Assembly (NCBI GenBank): GCA_019637105.1
Contig: JAHBWF010000082.1
Span: 1 to 34,463 of the forward strand
Source: Labilithrix sp.
Lineage (GTDB): Bacteria > Myxococcota_A > Polyangia > Polyangiales > Polyangiaceae
Direction: 5' to 3'
DNA: 34,463 nt
Under the pieces are notes generated by a model that saw only the letters and a program-made list of their open reading frames with translations, had not been told where the DNA came from and did not search any database. The translations under genes and the position numbers were made by a program. Shown one piece after another: positions 10,301-19,424 of this stretch; the stretch's first letter is position 1; every line of letters starts with the position of its first letter.

Positions 10301-12749
10301 CGGCGGCAAATGGCGGCCGCGCTTTGCTGGATCGAGAACGCCGAGCGCCTCGAGCGCGGGGGCGAGCCGCTCCGCCATATCCTTGCTCGGCTGCGGCTGC
10401 GGCGCGAGCCACGCGAGCGCCTCCGCGAGCGCCTCGGCGTCGCCGGCGCGCACGGCCCGGTCGACGAGCGCCTGCGCGGCGTCGGGCTCCCCCGGACGGA
10501 GCGCGACGCGCCGGCGCGCCCAGGCGACGGCGCCCCGCGCACTCCCCGCCTGCTCGAGGATCTCCGAGAGCTTCGCGCACCAGCGCGCCGACGGCACCCG
10601 GCGCTCTCCATCGCGCGCTCGACCGCGGCCTGCGCGACGCGGCCGTCGGCGGCCGTGGCGAGCTTCGCCAGCACGAGGAGCGCGCGCACGTTGTGCCCGT
10701 CGGCCCGGCACGCCTGCTCGGCGGCGCGGCGCGCCGCGTCCTTCTCCCCGGCGTCGGCGAGCACCTCGGCGGCGACGGCGGAGATCGTCGCGACCACCTG
10801 GCTCCCGCACGCGGGCGCGACCGCCGCGAGCGCGCGGCCGCGCGTCGGCTCGTCGCCGGCGGCGGCGGCGGTGATCCACGCGACCGAGCACGTCCACCGC
10901 GTGGCCGACTCCTCGGCGAACGCGCGCGCGGCGGCCGACGCCGCGGCGAGCTCGCCGTTCTGCCGGAGCGCGCTCACGAGCACCCCGCGGACGCGGACGT
11001 TCGGGCCGCGCGCGTCGAGGCGCATCCTGGCGAGCCGCGCGATGCCCTCGAAGTCGCCCACGCGCTCGGCCACGCGCAGCGCCTCGGCGAAGATCGGGTC
11101 CTCCTCGCGCGAGGCCCCCGAACCGCCCGCGGGGCCGACGACGGCGCGGATCTCGGCGAGCTCGAGCAGGACGCGCGCGAGCTCGCGCGACGCGTCGGGC
11201 AGGCTCCGCGCGAGCTCGACCATCTCGAGCAAGACCGCCGCCCGGCCGTCCGCCGCGGACGTGTCGAGCGCCTGCCGCGCCAGCGCGAGCTCCTCCTCCC
11301 GCCGCCGGACCGCGCCCTCGAGCCGCCCGGCGGCCGCGCGCGCGCGCTCGTCGCCGGGATCGAGCTCCGACATCACGCGGTACGCCCACGCCGACAGGAG
11401 CGCGTCGTTCTTCTCCTCGCCGAGCGACGCGAGCTCGTGCGCCGCGGCGAGCCGCGCGGCGTTGTCCTCGAGCGCGCCGTGCGCGGCTGCGCCCATCGCC
11501 GCCCGGACCAGGGCCTCGGCGAGCCACGCGGAGTCGCCCACCTTCTGCGAGAGCGACCGGAGCGCGTGGACGTTCTCGGCGTTCGCCGCGTCGGCGGCGA
11601 CGGCGCGCGCGAACGCCTCGAGCGCGCGCTCGGGCGCCGCGACCGGACCGGACAGGAGGCGGCCGAGCTCGGCCCAGCGGACCGCCGCGGCGCGCCCCTT
11701 CTCGCGCTCGGCCCGCACCTCGAGCCGGACGGCGAGCGGCTCGTACGCGCTCGCCCGCGCGAGCATGTCGTCGAACAGGTCGCCGGCGGCCGGTGGGCAC
11801 GCGATCGAGGCGCTCGTCGAGCGCGGCGCCGAGCGCGCGGCCGAAGTGGCCCGCCTCGAGCGCGGCCTTGCGCCGACGCTCGTGGACGTCGGCGCTGGTC
11901 GACGTCCACGCCGCGCGGCGTGCCCGGGTACGCCATCGCGGCGCGCGCCTCGGCGCGGCGCGTGCGCGGGGCTGATCGGCGGCGTCCGCCGAGCGCGGAC
12001 CACATGCGCGTTCATCAGCGCCGCGACGGCGAGCCAGGCTCGACGGATCGAGCTCGAACGCGCGGAGCAGGTTCTCGAGCTCGCCCTCCAGGTCGCGCGG
12101 CGGCGCGACGCCACCGCCCGGACGTAGGCCTCGGCGCCAGCGCGCGGGCCGGGAAGCCGTCGACGTCCGAGATCGACGCCGCTCCGCCGTGGGTCGCCGC
12201 CGCCCACGCCGCGACCACGCCCGGCAGCTCGAGCGGGAGCGCGTCCGCGGCGTCGACCTCCGCCGCCTCCGCGAGGGCCTCCTGCGCGCCCACGGCGTCG
12301 CCGGCGCGCGCGTGCAGGACGCCGATGCGGACGAGGATGGCGGCCGCCGCCGGCCCGCTCGCGGCGGCCGCAAGCTTGCGCAGCTCGGACGCCGCGAGCC
12401 CGGGCTCGCCCAGGCCCTCGAGCCAGCCGGCCAGCGCGTGGCGGAGCGACGGGTCGTCGTGCGAGGAGAGCGAACGGAACGCGAGCTCGACGGCGAAGTC
12501 GATCTCGACGTCGCGCGCCGCGAGCAGCCCCGCGAGCTTGTGCGCGGCCGCGCGCTCCTCGGCCGGATCGCCGAGCGCGCGCGCCAGCTCGACGCGCGCC
12601 CTGAGCTGCGCCTCCTCGGCGACCGTCCCCTTGCGCCGGACGGGGTCCTTCGCGGGGCGGCTGCCGCGCGGGCGCGCCGGACGGGCGTCCTCGTTCTCTC
12701 CGGCCTCGGGCTTGGACCCACGCGAACCGTTCGTGCTCGACACGCTCAC
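7374..12749 (-). pseudogene. Giant TPR-solenoid protein (~1,790 codons) broken by many frameshifts
   Basis: The start is probably GTG at 12749 (MSVSSTNGSRGS, preceded by GGTGAG). The end is TGA at 7374, after a stretch ending LATIASLERLAK. Between them, Ala/Leu/Arg-rich helical repeats typical of TPR solenoids run in all three frames. Long clean blocks lie at ~12.75-12.13, 11.8-10.6, 10.3-9.13 and 9.13-8.29 kb. Jumps can be localised near 10,600 (ERAMESA then VPSARWCAKLSEI) and 9,127 (DDGAAVAL then ERAGDQLAKGL), with others near 12.1, 12.04, 11.9, 11.8, 10.31, 8.29, 8.16, 8.01, 7.66 and 7.5 kb. There is no signal peptide or catalytic motif. Its length is close to that of the intact TPR protein at 25.4-30.8 kb. 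A scaffolding role is inference only. Confidence 0.6.
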
Positions 12750-12793
12750 CTCACCGTCAACGCGAACGGAACGGCGACCGCCGTTCGCTCCTC

Positions 12794-14563
12794 TTAGCGG
12801 CGCGAGGCTCGTCACGAACGGAACGGCGTCCGGCGCCACGCGATCGAGGAGCTCGAGCGGAGACGTCGCGCGCGCGCGGACGCTCTCCTCGGCGCTGCCG
12901 CCGGGATCGAGCGACTCGAAGAGCCCGCTCTTGCCCTGGATCACCGCCACCCGCGCCGACGCCGAGAGCTGCGCGAGCTCTCGGGCCTTGGCGATCGCGG
13001 CGCCGAGGCCGCCGAATCTCGTCGACAGGCCCGCGCGCCCAACGCCCTCCGTGCCGCTGAGATGCGGCCCTCGCTTTCTCTCACGCGACCTTGTCGCGCG
13101 AGATCTCGCGGCCGCGCGTGCTCCGCCCCTCGACGATGCGCGCGAGGAACAGCTCGTAGACGCCCGTCATGCTCTCGAGGACGCGCGCGCGCGTCGGCTC
13201 GTCCCACTTCACGAGCGGCGACTCGTACGCGGCGCGCGCGGCGGCGCCCGGCTTGTGCGGGTTGGCGGGGAACGTCTCGGCGTGGACCCCGACGCGCTCG
13301 AGCGCGTCGCCGACGCCGATCTTCCCGCCGACCACGCCGATCGACCCGACGATGCTCATCGGCTCGGCGAAGACGTAGTCGCCGGTGCACGCGAGGTAAT
13401 AGCCGCCGCTCGCCGCCATGTCGCCGACGCTGAAGACGAGCGGCTTCTTCTTCCGCAGCTTCATCAGCTGGTGCCACATGAGATCGCTCGCGAGGGCGCT
13501 GCCGCCCGGCGAGTCGATGCGGACGACCACGGCCTTGACCTCGTCGTCCTTCTCGAGCTTCGCGATCGTCCGGCTGAAGTCCTTCTCGACGATGCCGCCG
13601 CGGCCGCCGAGGATCCCGTTGCCGCCCGCGCTCATCGAGATGCTTCCGGTGGCGCGGACGAGCGCGACGGGCCCCGTCGCGCTCGTCTCGCCGGCGAGCG
13701 CGCGGACGAGGTCGTCGAGGTCGCCCCCCTCCTGCTCGGCGCCGGAGCCGAACACGACGCGCTCGCGGACGCCGCTCGTCTGCTTCTTCACCTCGGCGAG
13801 CGCCTCGTCGAAGTAGCCGACCTCGTCGATCAGGCCGAGCTCCTTCGCGCGGAGCGGCGACCACGGCCCGTCCTCCACCACCTCCGCCGTCGCCTGGGGC
13901 CGCGCCGTCGCGAGGGAGTCGAGCCACGAGGCGCGCATGTCCGAGAGCACGCTCGTGAGCGAGGCGCGCGCCTCGGGCGACGGCCCGTCGCGCGTGAGCG
14001 GCTCCTCGGCGCCCTTGAACTTGCCGACCTGGAGGAAGTCGACGTTGAGGTGCAGCTCGTCGACGAGCAGCCGGCGCATGTAGACGATCTGCGCGGCGAG
14101 GCCGATGGCCTCGACGTCGCCGGCCGGGGAGAGCCAGATGGACGAGCAGCCCTTCGCCGCGACCATCAAGGTCGTGTTCGAGAGCGCGTCGGCGTGGCAG
14201 TAGACCTTCTTGACCGCCCGGACGCCCGCGAGCATCTCGCCGAGCTCCTGCGCGCGCGCGGCGCCGATCTGCGCGCCGCGACTTGACCATGACGCCGACG
14301 GACTTCTTGTCGTCGCGGAGGTCAGGAGTCGTGAGCCAGGTACCTCGTCGAAGCTCTTCTTCGCGCCCGAGACGCCGAAGAGCCCTGCTTTGTCCTGCTC
14401 GGGCACGCCGCCCGAAGACCATGACCGCGATCGCCGGCCCGGTGCGCCCGGGGCTCCGGTGGCGCTCGCCCTCCGGTCGCGGGCGGCCTTCTGGCACGAC
14501 CGCGCCCCGCCGCGAGCGCGGCCGACGCCAGCGCGGGGCGCCCGTCGCCAACGCGCGCCGCAT
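12794..14563 (-). CDS. sppA: Signal peptide peptidase SppA, long (67K) type, frameshifted in this sequence
   Basis: The protein cleaves leftover signal peptides in the inner membrane (MEROPS S49). The intact block 14283-13081 contains both halves of the long type. The first has VGKFKGAEEPLTRDGPSPEA, where the GK(F/Y)K lysine is the general base in E. coli SppA. The second has VVVRIDSPGGSALASD and then GDMAASGGYYLACTGDY, where Ser of AASGG is the nucleophile, and SIVGSIGV. The probable start is ATG 14563. Frame jumps near 14,340 and 14,283 disrupt the N-terminus. A TGA at 13081 cuts the C-terminus, which continues in another frame (GTEGVGRAGLSTRFGGLGAA...). That frame now runs into the next gene, and one missing base would restore a TAA at 12796-12794. 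Reconstructed length is ~590 aa (E. coli 618). It lies 31 bp after the zinc-ribbon gene. Confidence 0.82.
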
Positions 14564-14594
14564 CAGCCGCGCCGCCCTCGGCGCGCCCGCTGCT

Positions 14595-16812
14595 TCACGC
14601 GGCCGGGTACGCGCCCTCCGGGTAGCGGTCGACGATGTCCTTGTACATCTTGCTCGCCGTCGCCCTGTCGCCCGCGTCCCACTCGACGTCCGCGAGGCCG
14701 ACGACCGCCGGCATGTAGTTCGGGTTGATCGGCGGTTGCCTTATCGGTTTCACCACGCGCGCCCGCGAGGTCGCGCTGCGCGTAGGCGATCGCCGCGAGC
14801 CCCGCGAGCGCCTCGGAGTCGTTCGGGTTCTTCTCCACGGCGGCCGTGAAGAGCGCGCGGGCGCGCTCGTAGTCGCCATGACGCGGGCGCGCTCGCCCTG
14901 GCTGACGAGCGTGCGCGTCCGTCGGGAGCGCGCCGCCGCCGCCACCAGCGCCGCCGCCCGCGGGCCGAGCAGCCGCCCCGGCGTCGGGCACGCTGGCGCG
15001 CTCGCGACGGGCTCGGGACGCCCGCGTCGCGCGCGCGGCCGGACCGCGCGATCGGCGAAAGGCGCGGAGGAGCGGCAGGAGCGGGTGGGCGCGCGTCATC
15101 GCGACGAGGCGCTCGACCTCCGCCCTCGCGCCCGCGGCGTCCCCCGCGCGCGCCAGCGCGTACACCAGCGCCGCCCGCGCGCGGCCCGGCCCGGTCTCCG
15201 CGCTCGACGCCACCTTCAAGCGCTCGATCACGGTCGACCAGAGCGGCTCGGCCTCGGCGAGGTCGAGCGCCGCGAGCACGTAGGCCGTCTCGGGATCGAG
15301 CGCGCGCTGCGCGGAGCTCGCCGCGATCTTCGCGACGAGCGCGCGCGCCCCCTCGCGGTCGCCCGAGATGCGGGCGGCGTCGATCTTCGCGCGGAGCGCG
15401 GCCGGATCCTCGGGGGCGACGAGCAGCGCGTCGTCGGCCGCCTTGCGCGCGGCCGACGCGAGCTCGCTCAGGTTGTCGCGCACGATGCGGTGGTCGTCGG
15501 CCGCGTCCGCGGGCAGCAGCCGGGACTTGAGCCACGCGACGTCCGCGCGGACGGCCGCGAGGCGCGCGACGCCGAGCAGGACGTGGGGCTCCTTCTCCGA
15601 GAGCGCGCTCGCCTTGTCGAAGCTCTCCTTCGCGAGCTCGAGGTTGCCGTCCGCGAGCGCCTTCTCGCCCGTCGCGAGGAACGTCGCGACGCGCGGGTCG
15701 ACCGTCGCCGCGGGCGCCGGCGGCTTGCCGCCGAGCGTCGTCCCGAGGTTCTTCTGCGCCCACACCGCGCCGAGCATCAGCGCGCAGCCGACCACCACCG
15801 TCGCGACGATGAAGCCGCCGACGCCGCGCCGCTTCGGCGCGAGCCCGTCGGGCATCGACGCGGACGCGCCGCGGACGCGATCGCGCTCGTCCTCGATCTC
15901 CGAGAGGAGCGAGCGCGGCGCGCGGGGCGGCAGCGGCGACGAGACGTCGACGACGGGCGGCGACGACGAGGCCGCCGGCTCGCTCGCCCGCGCGGCCTCG
16001 GCGGAGAGGGCCGCGACCGGACCCGGATCGGACGAGCGAAGCGCGCGCTCGGGGAGCGGCGGCGGGTTCGAGACCCGCGGGGTCGCGGGCGGCGGCGGAG
16101 GCGGCGTCGGCCGCTTGAGCGGCACGGTGTTCATGCTGTCGCGCTGGCGCGGCGGCGGCACCGGCGGCGGCGCGCTCGCCGGCTTGGCGGCGGGCGGCTC
16201 GAACGCGGGCTCGGGCTGTCGCTCGGTCGCCGGCGGCGACGACGGAGCGCGCGCCGGCGCGGCGGTCGCCGGCGGCGCCGCGGCGGGGATGGCCGGCTCT
16301 TCGGTGACCGGCCCCGTGCCGATGAGCGTCGTCTTGTTCGCCCCGTCGTTGCTCCCGTGCGGCGGCGGCGCAGGGAACTCCGGCTTGGTCGCCTGCCGCG
16401 GGCGCGTGGATCCTTGAGCGAGCGCCGTCGACGCCGGCCCGAGCCCGTCCTGGGTCCTCACCGGCCGGCCGGAGTGCTGGCTCCGCTTGGCCGCTTCGCG
16501 CTGCTCGAAGAACGGCACGAGCTCCGGGATCTGCCCGATCGCCTTCGGGGGCAGGCCGCCGCGCGACAGGCGGTCGTTGCGCTCGACGAGGTACCCCTGG
16601 ATGGCCCGCTGGAGCTCCCGGAGGGACGTGAAGACGAGCGTGCGCCCGTCGCCGGTGGTGACGTTCCAGAAGTCTTCGCTGAAGTCACCGTCGCTGCGGC
16701 GGATCTTGAACTTGTGCCCGCAGTTGGTGCACTTGACGGTCGTGCCGCGACCGCTGACGAGCGCGTCGTCGAACTCGTACTCGGTGCTGCACCGCTCGCA
16801 TTTGACGTCCAT
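14595..16812 (-). CDS. Zinc-ribbon/TPR membrane protein (C-terminal fifth frameshifted)
   Basis: ATG start at 16812. Residues 1-40 are an MJ0042-type zinc ribbon: KCERCSTEYEFDDA, then VKCTNCGHKFKIRR, giving two CxxC pairs. Residues ~45-110 contain WNVTTGDGRTLVF, LRELQRAIQG and GQIPELVPFFE, a GYF_2-like small domain. A long Pro/Ala/Ser-rich linker follows to ~325, then one membrane segment (GGFIVATVVVGCALMLGAVW, about 328-350), then TPR repeats (KALADGNLELAKESFDKASA; YERARALFTAAVEKNPND). The final repeat NPNYMPAVVGLADVEW ... YPEGAYPAA* ends at 14595 in a different frame. Jumps are needed near 15,055, 14,930, 14,880 and 14,745. The frame as given would otherwise run to 14563. The head is likely cytoplasmic and the TPR part periplasmic. 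It is first in a minus-strand array and its promoter should lie in 16813-17000. Confidence 0.75.
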
Positions 16813-17157
16813 CGCGAAGCGCTCGCCGGATCAGGAAGGGCAGGAAGGGCCAGAGAGGTCGATCGACGGCCGGCGGACGCGCCGCGCGATCGGCCGGTGT
16901 GCGCGAAGCCCACCGAGCGGTCGCCGGGTGAGATCGAGCGTTTCCACGCTATCACGCGGAGTGTGGGCGCGGAGACTTAGCAGCGGCGTCACGCGCTCCG
17001 GGGCGGCGGCCCACCCCGCCGCGCTTATCGAACCGCGGCACGTTGGATCGCTCGCGGTCGTTCGCGCCTCCCGCCGCTCCTCTCGCTCCCCCGCCCCTTC
17101 GCTCCCCCCGCCCCTGCCGCCGGGTCCCGGGCGGGCTGGACCAGGCCTCCCCACATG

Positions 17158-17171
17158 CGTCCCACGGGACG
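17158..17171. promoter_or_regulatory. Inverted repeat, candidate activator (enhancer-binding protein) site
   Basis: A perfect dyad CGTCCC-AC-GGGACG. It lies about 115-130 bp upstream of the -24 element of the sigma-54 promoter, the usual distance for an NtrC-type activator site. The assignment as an activator site is inference from position and symmetry only. Confidence 0.35.
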
Positions 17172-17286
17172 GCTGGGCTCGTTCCCCTGACGCACCGTCC
17201 ACAGCCGACGTGAACGGCCGTGCACGCCCGGTGCGCGAGCGCGCGCTCCTGGCGGTTTTTGGGCGTCTTCGGCGTATCTTGTCTGG

Positions 17287-17300
17287 GGCACGACGGTTGC
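17287..17300 (+). promoter_or_regulatory. Sigma-54 (RpoN) promoter of the Cys-rich lipoprotein gene
   Basis: The sequence GGGCACGACGGTTGCT at 17286-17301 matches the -24/-12 consensus TGGCACG-N4-TTGCW at all defined positions except the first T. It has the invariant GG at 17287-17288 and GC at 17299-17300, ten bases apart. Predicted transcription starts near 17,312, leaving a ~95-nt leader before the ATG at 17408. Confidence 0.7.
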
Positions 17301-17407
17301 TACCCTCATGTCGGCGACACAACGGGCTCGCTCGAGGCGCCACGTCGCCGAGGGCGGGCCGGGCCCGAGCGCCCGTCGCGGACAGCCGGGGTCGAGGACG
17401 CAAAACC

Positions 17408-18472
17408 ATGATGATGAAGCGTGCAGTCTCCTTCGTTCTCTTCGGGCTCGGCAGCGCGGTCCTGTTCGGCTGCCCGATCTATCCGGCCGAGCGTGACCAC
17501 CGCGTGTGCATCGGCGGCGAGTGCTACGACTGCCCCGACTCCTACTACTCCGGCGCGTGCACGGCCTGGACGTGCAACACCGGGCTCGACTGCCCGAGCG
17601 GCTACACGTGCACGAGCGACCACCGCTGCCGCTTCACCGACGGGACCCCGATCCCGCCGGGCGCCGACACCCCGTGCACCAAGCCGTCGGACTGCACGAC
17701 CGGCAACTGCGGAGCGGACAACAAGTGCCACGCCGGCGACTGCTCGACCACGGGCTGCCCGGCCACGTTCGTCTGCCGCCTCGGGAGCGGCGCCAACGGC
17801 GTCCCGGCGTGCGTGCCCATCGGCGGCGACGGCGGCGGCGGCACGTCGTCCTGCAAGAACGACGACGACTGCCCCACCCCGGCCGGCTCGAAGTGCCTGA
17901 CCGGCGCGTGCGTCGCTCCGCAGGACCAGTGCGTCGACGCCACGCAGTGCCCGGCCGCGGCCCAGTGCGTCGACGGCGCGTGCACCCCGTCGTGCAGCGC
18001 GAACCAGCCTTGCCCGACGGGCTACTCCTGCGACACCGCGAAGGGCGTCTGCACCGGCAACCCCACGCCGTGCACCAGCTCTACGCAGTGCACCGACGGC
18101 AAGGCGTGCGTGCAGGAGCACTGCGTCGATCCTTGCGGCCCCGGCGGCACGTGCGCCGCAGGCCTCAAGTGCATCGACGGCGGGTGCACGCCCGACCAGC
18201 AGCCGGTCTTCACCTGCAACACCGACGGCGTCCAGGACGAGTGCCAGCAGGGCAGCATCTGCCTCCGTCACAGCTGCTACATCGGCTGCGATCCCGAGGC
18301 GACCGACGCGTGCAAGAACGCGGACACGTTCAACCAGTGCAAGCCGGTCACGACCAGCTCGGGCACGTACAACGTCTGCGGCTCGACCAACAACCTCGGC
18401 AGCGAGTGTGACCCGACGCAGGGCAAGAACTGCGCGTCGCCGCTCATCTGCATCGACGGCTACTGCAAGTGA
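17408..18472 (+). CDS. Cysteine-rich lipoprotein with tandem disulfide-knot-like modules
   Basis: 354 aa. Three consecutive ATGs begin at 17408, with GAGG about 10 bases upstream. The signal is MKRAVSFVLFGLGSAVLFGC, a clear lipoprotein signal with Cys after LFG. I count 49 Cys in the whole protein (about 14%). They recur in modules of the form C-x(4-6)-C-x(4-6)-C-x(3-6)-C, such as CNTGLDCPSGYTCTSDHRC and CVDATQCPAAAQCVDGAC, which resemble dickkopf/EGF-like knots. There is no catalytic motif. It is secreted and lipid-anchored, probably disulfide-bonded at the cell surface. It appears to be its own transcription unit, between the sigma-54 promoter and the hairpin at 18480-18514. Such proteins are common in myxobacteria but their functions are mostly unknown. 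Confidence 0.82.
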   Translation: MMMKRAVSFVLFGLGSAVLFGCPIYPAERDHRVCIGGECYDCPDSYYSGACTAWTCNTGLDCPSGYTCTSDHRCRFTDGTPIPPGADTPCTKPSDCTTGNCGADNKCHAGDCSTTGCPATFVCRLGSGANGVPACVPIGGDGGGGTSSCKNDDDCPTPAGSKCLTGACVAPQDQCVDATQCPAAAQCVDGACTPSCSANQPCPTGYSCDTAKGVCTGNPTPCTSSTQCTDGKACVQEHCVDPCGPGGTCAAGLKCIDGGCTPDQQPVFTCNTDGVQDECQQGSICLRHSCYIGCDPEATDACKNADTFNQCKPVTTSSGTYNVCGSTNNLGSECDPTQGKNCASPLICIDGYCK

Positions 18473-18479
18473 CGCGGAT

Positions 18480-18514
18480 CGAGCGGCGGCGCGGGCTCGC
18501 TCCGCCGCCGCTCG
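18480..18514. terminator. Perfect 12-bp hairpin between convergent genes (likely bidirectional terminator)
   Basis: Arms CGAGCGGCGGCG (18480-18491) and CGCCGCCGCTCG (18503-18514) pair perfectly around an 11-nt loop. The hairpin starts 8 bp after the lipoprotein stop and ends 16 bp before the methyltransferase stop on the other strand. There is no T tract, as often in very GC-rich genomes. Confidence 0.55.
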
Positions 18515-18530
18515 ACGGCCCTCGCGCGGC

Positions 18531-19424
18531 TCAGCGGCGGCGCCCGCTCACGACGCCGACGTTCACCGTCATCGCGAACTTCCCGTCGCTCCAGTACTTG
18601 TCGATCGCGTCGCGGACGTAGTCGAACGGATCGACCGCGGCGCCGGCCGCGCCCGACGCCGCGTCGAGCGCCAGGTTCACGCGGAACTCGGGCATGAGGA
18701 GCAGCCGGGTGACCGGGTCCTCGAAGAAGCCGCGCCCGCCCGCGAACTCGAGCGTGCGCGTGCGCACGTCGACGTCGACGTACTCGAACCCCACGGCCTC
18801 GAGCTCGCGCTCGAGCAGCTCGTCGGTCGGGCGGAGCTGCATCGCGGCCTCGACGGCGTTGGTGAGGTCCACGAGCTCGTGCTTCAAGGCGCACTCGCGG
18901 AGCAGATCGGCGATCTCGACGAAGGAGCCGCGGAGCGGCATCGCGATGAGCGCCTGCCCGCGCGGCGCGACGATGCGCGCGAGCTCCTCGAGGAGCAGCC
19001 GGCGCTCCGCCGGGGCCGCGAGCGGGTGGATCGTGAACGCGTGAGAGAACGCGCCGGCCGGGAACGCGAGCGGGAGCGCGTCGGTCACGCGGTAGTCGAA
19101 GGCGACGCTCGCGTCCCCCGTCACGAGCGCCGCCGCCTTGGCGCGCGCCAGCTCGATCGCGTACGGCGAGGCGTCCGAGCCGTGCACGTGGACGTTGGGG
19201 AGGCGCTCGACCAGCAGGCGATCGGGGTAGCCGGTGCGGCACTGGACGTGGCAGACGCGGGCGTCACGCCCGGCGGCGAGCATCCCGACGAGGCGCTCGC
19301 CGAAGAGCGAGAGGTAACGCGGGACGACGAACGTCTCGAAGACGGCCGCTTCCTCGTGGCCGAGGTGGCGCGCCGGCGAGGTCGCGATCTCGCCCCTGGG
19401 AGGAGGGAACGACGATCGCGTCAC
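18531..19424 (-). CDS. SAM-dependent methyltransferase-like protein (class I fold)
   Basis: 297 aa, GTG start at 19424 overlapping the TGA of the HEAT gene (GTGA), so it is translationally coupled. Class I features in order: motif I variant VCHVQCRTGYPDRLLV around residue 60, acidic end of strand 2 in VHVHGSDASPYAIELAR, VTDALPLAFPAGAFSHAFTI (motif IV region), and the post-motif LLEELARIVAPRGQALIAMP. The glycine-rich loop is CRTGYP rather than GxGxG, so binding may be weakened, but the order is typical. A C-terminal ~120-residue extension follows with no known signature. The substrate is unknown. Coupling to a HEAT protein suggests that protein could be its partner or substrate adaptor. Confidence 0.72.
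   Translation of the reverse strand: MTRSSFPPPRGEIATSPARHLGHEEAAVFETFVVPRYLSLFGERLVGMLAAGRDARVCHVQCRTGYPDRLLVERLPNVHVHGSDASPYAIELARAKAAALVTGDASVAFDYRVTDALPLAFPAGAFSHAFTIHPLAAPAERRLLLEELARIVAPRGQALIAMPLRGSFVEIADLLRECALKHELVDLTNAVEAAMQLRPTDELLERELEAVGFEYVDVDVRTRTLEFAGGRGFFEDPVTRLLLMPEFRVNLALDAASGAAGAAVDPFDYVRDAIDKYWSDGKFAMTVNVGVVSGRRR

Larger units (their letters stand above)
16813..17407. other. Intergenic region between two divergent genes
   Basis: 595 bp with no convincing gene. It contains a tandem AGGAAGGGC pair near 16,840-16,860, a C-rich/pyrimidine-rich plus strand at ~17,080-17,130, a CGTCCC-AC-GGGACG dyad at 17158-17171 and a sigma-54 promoter at 17287-17300. Short frames inside it (for example ATG at 17308) lack coding character. 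The promoter of the zinc-ribbon gene on the minus strand must lie in the left part, but I could not pick clear -35/-10 boxes. Confidence 0.6.

Noticed and set aside
10216-14286. Plus-strand open frame of ~1,350 codons opposite the TPR and SppA genes
   Set aside because: It is Arg/Ala-rich without motifs, while the minus strand carries TPR repeats and the SppA active site, so it is a shadow.
17308-17496. Small open frame starting in the sigma-54 leader
   Set aside because: Composition is not coding-like, and it overlaps the lipoprotein start in another frame with no ribosome site.
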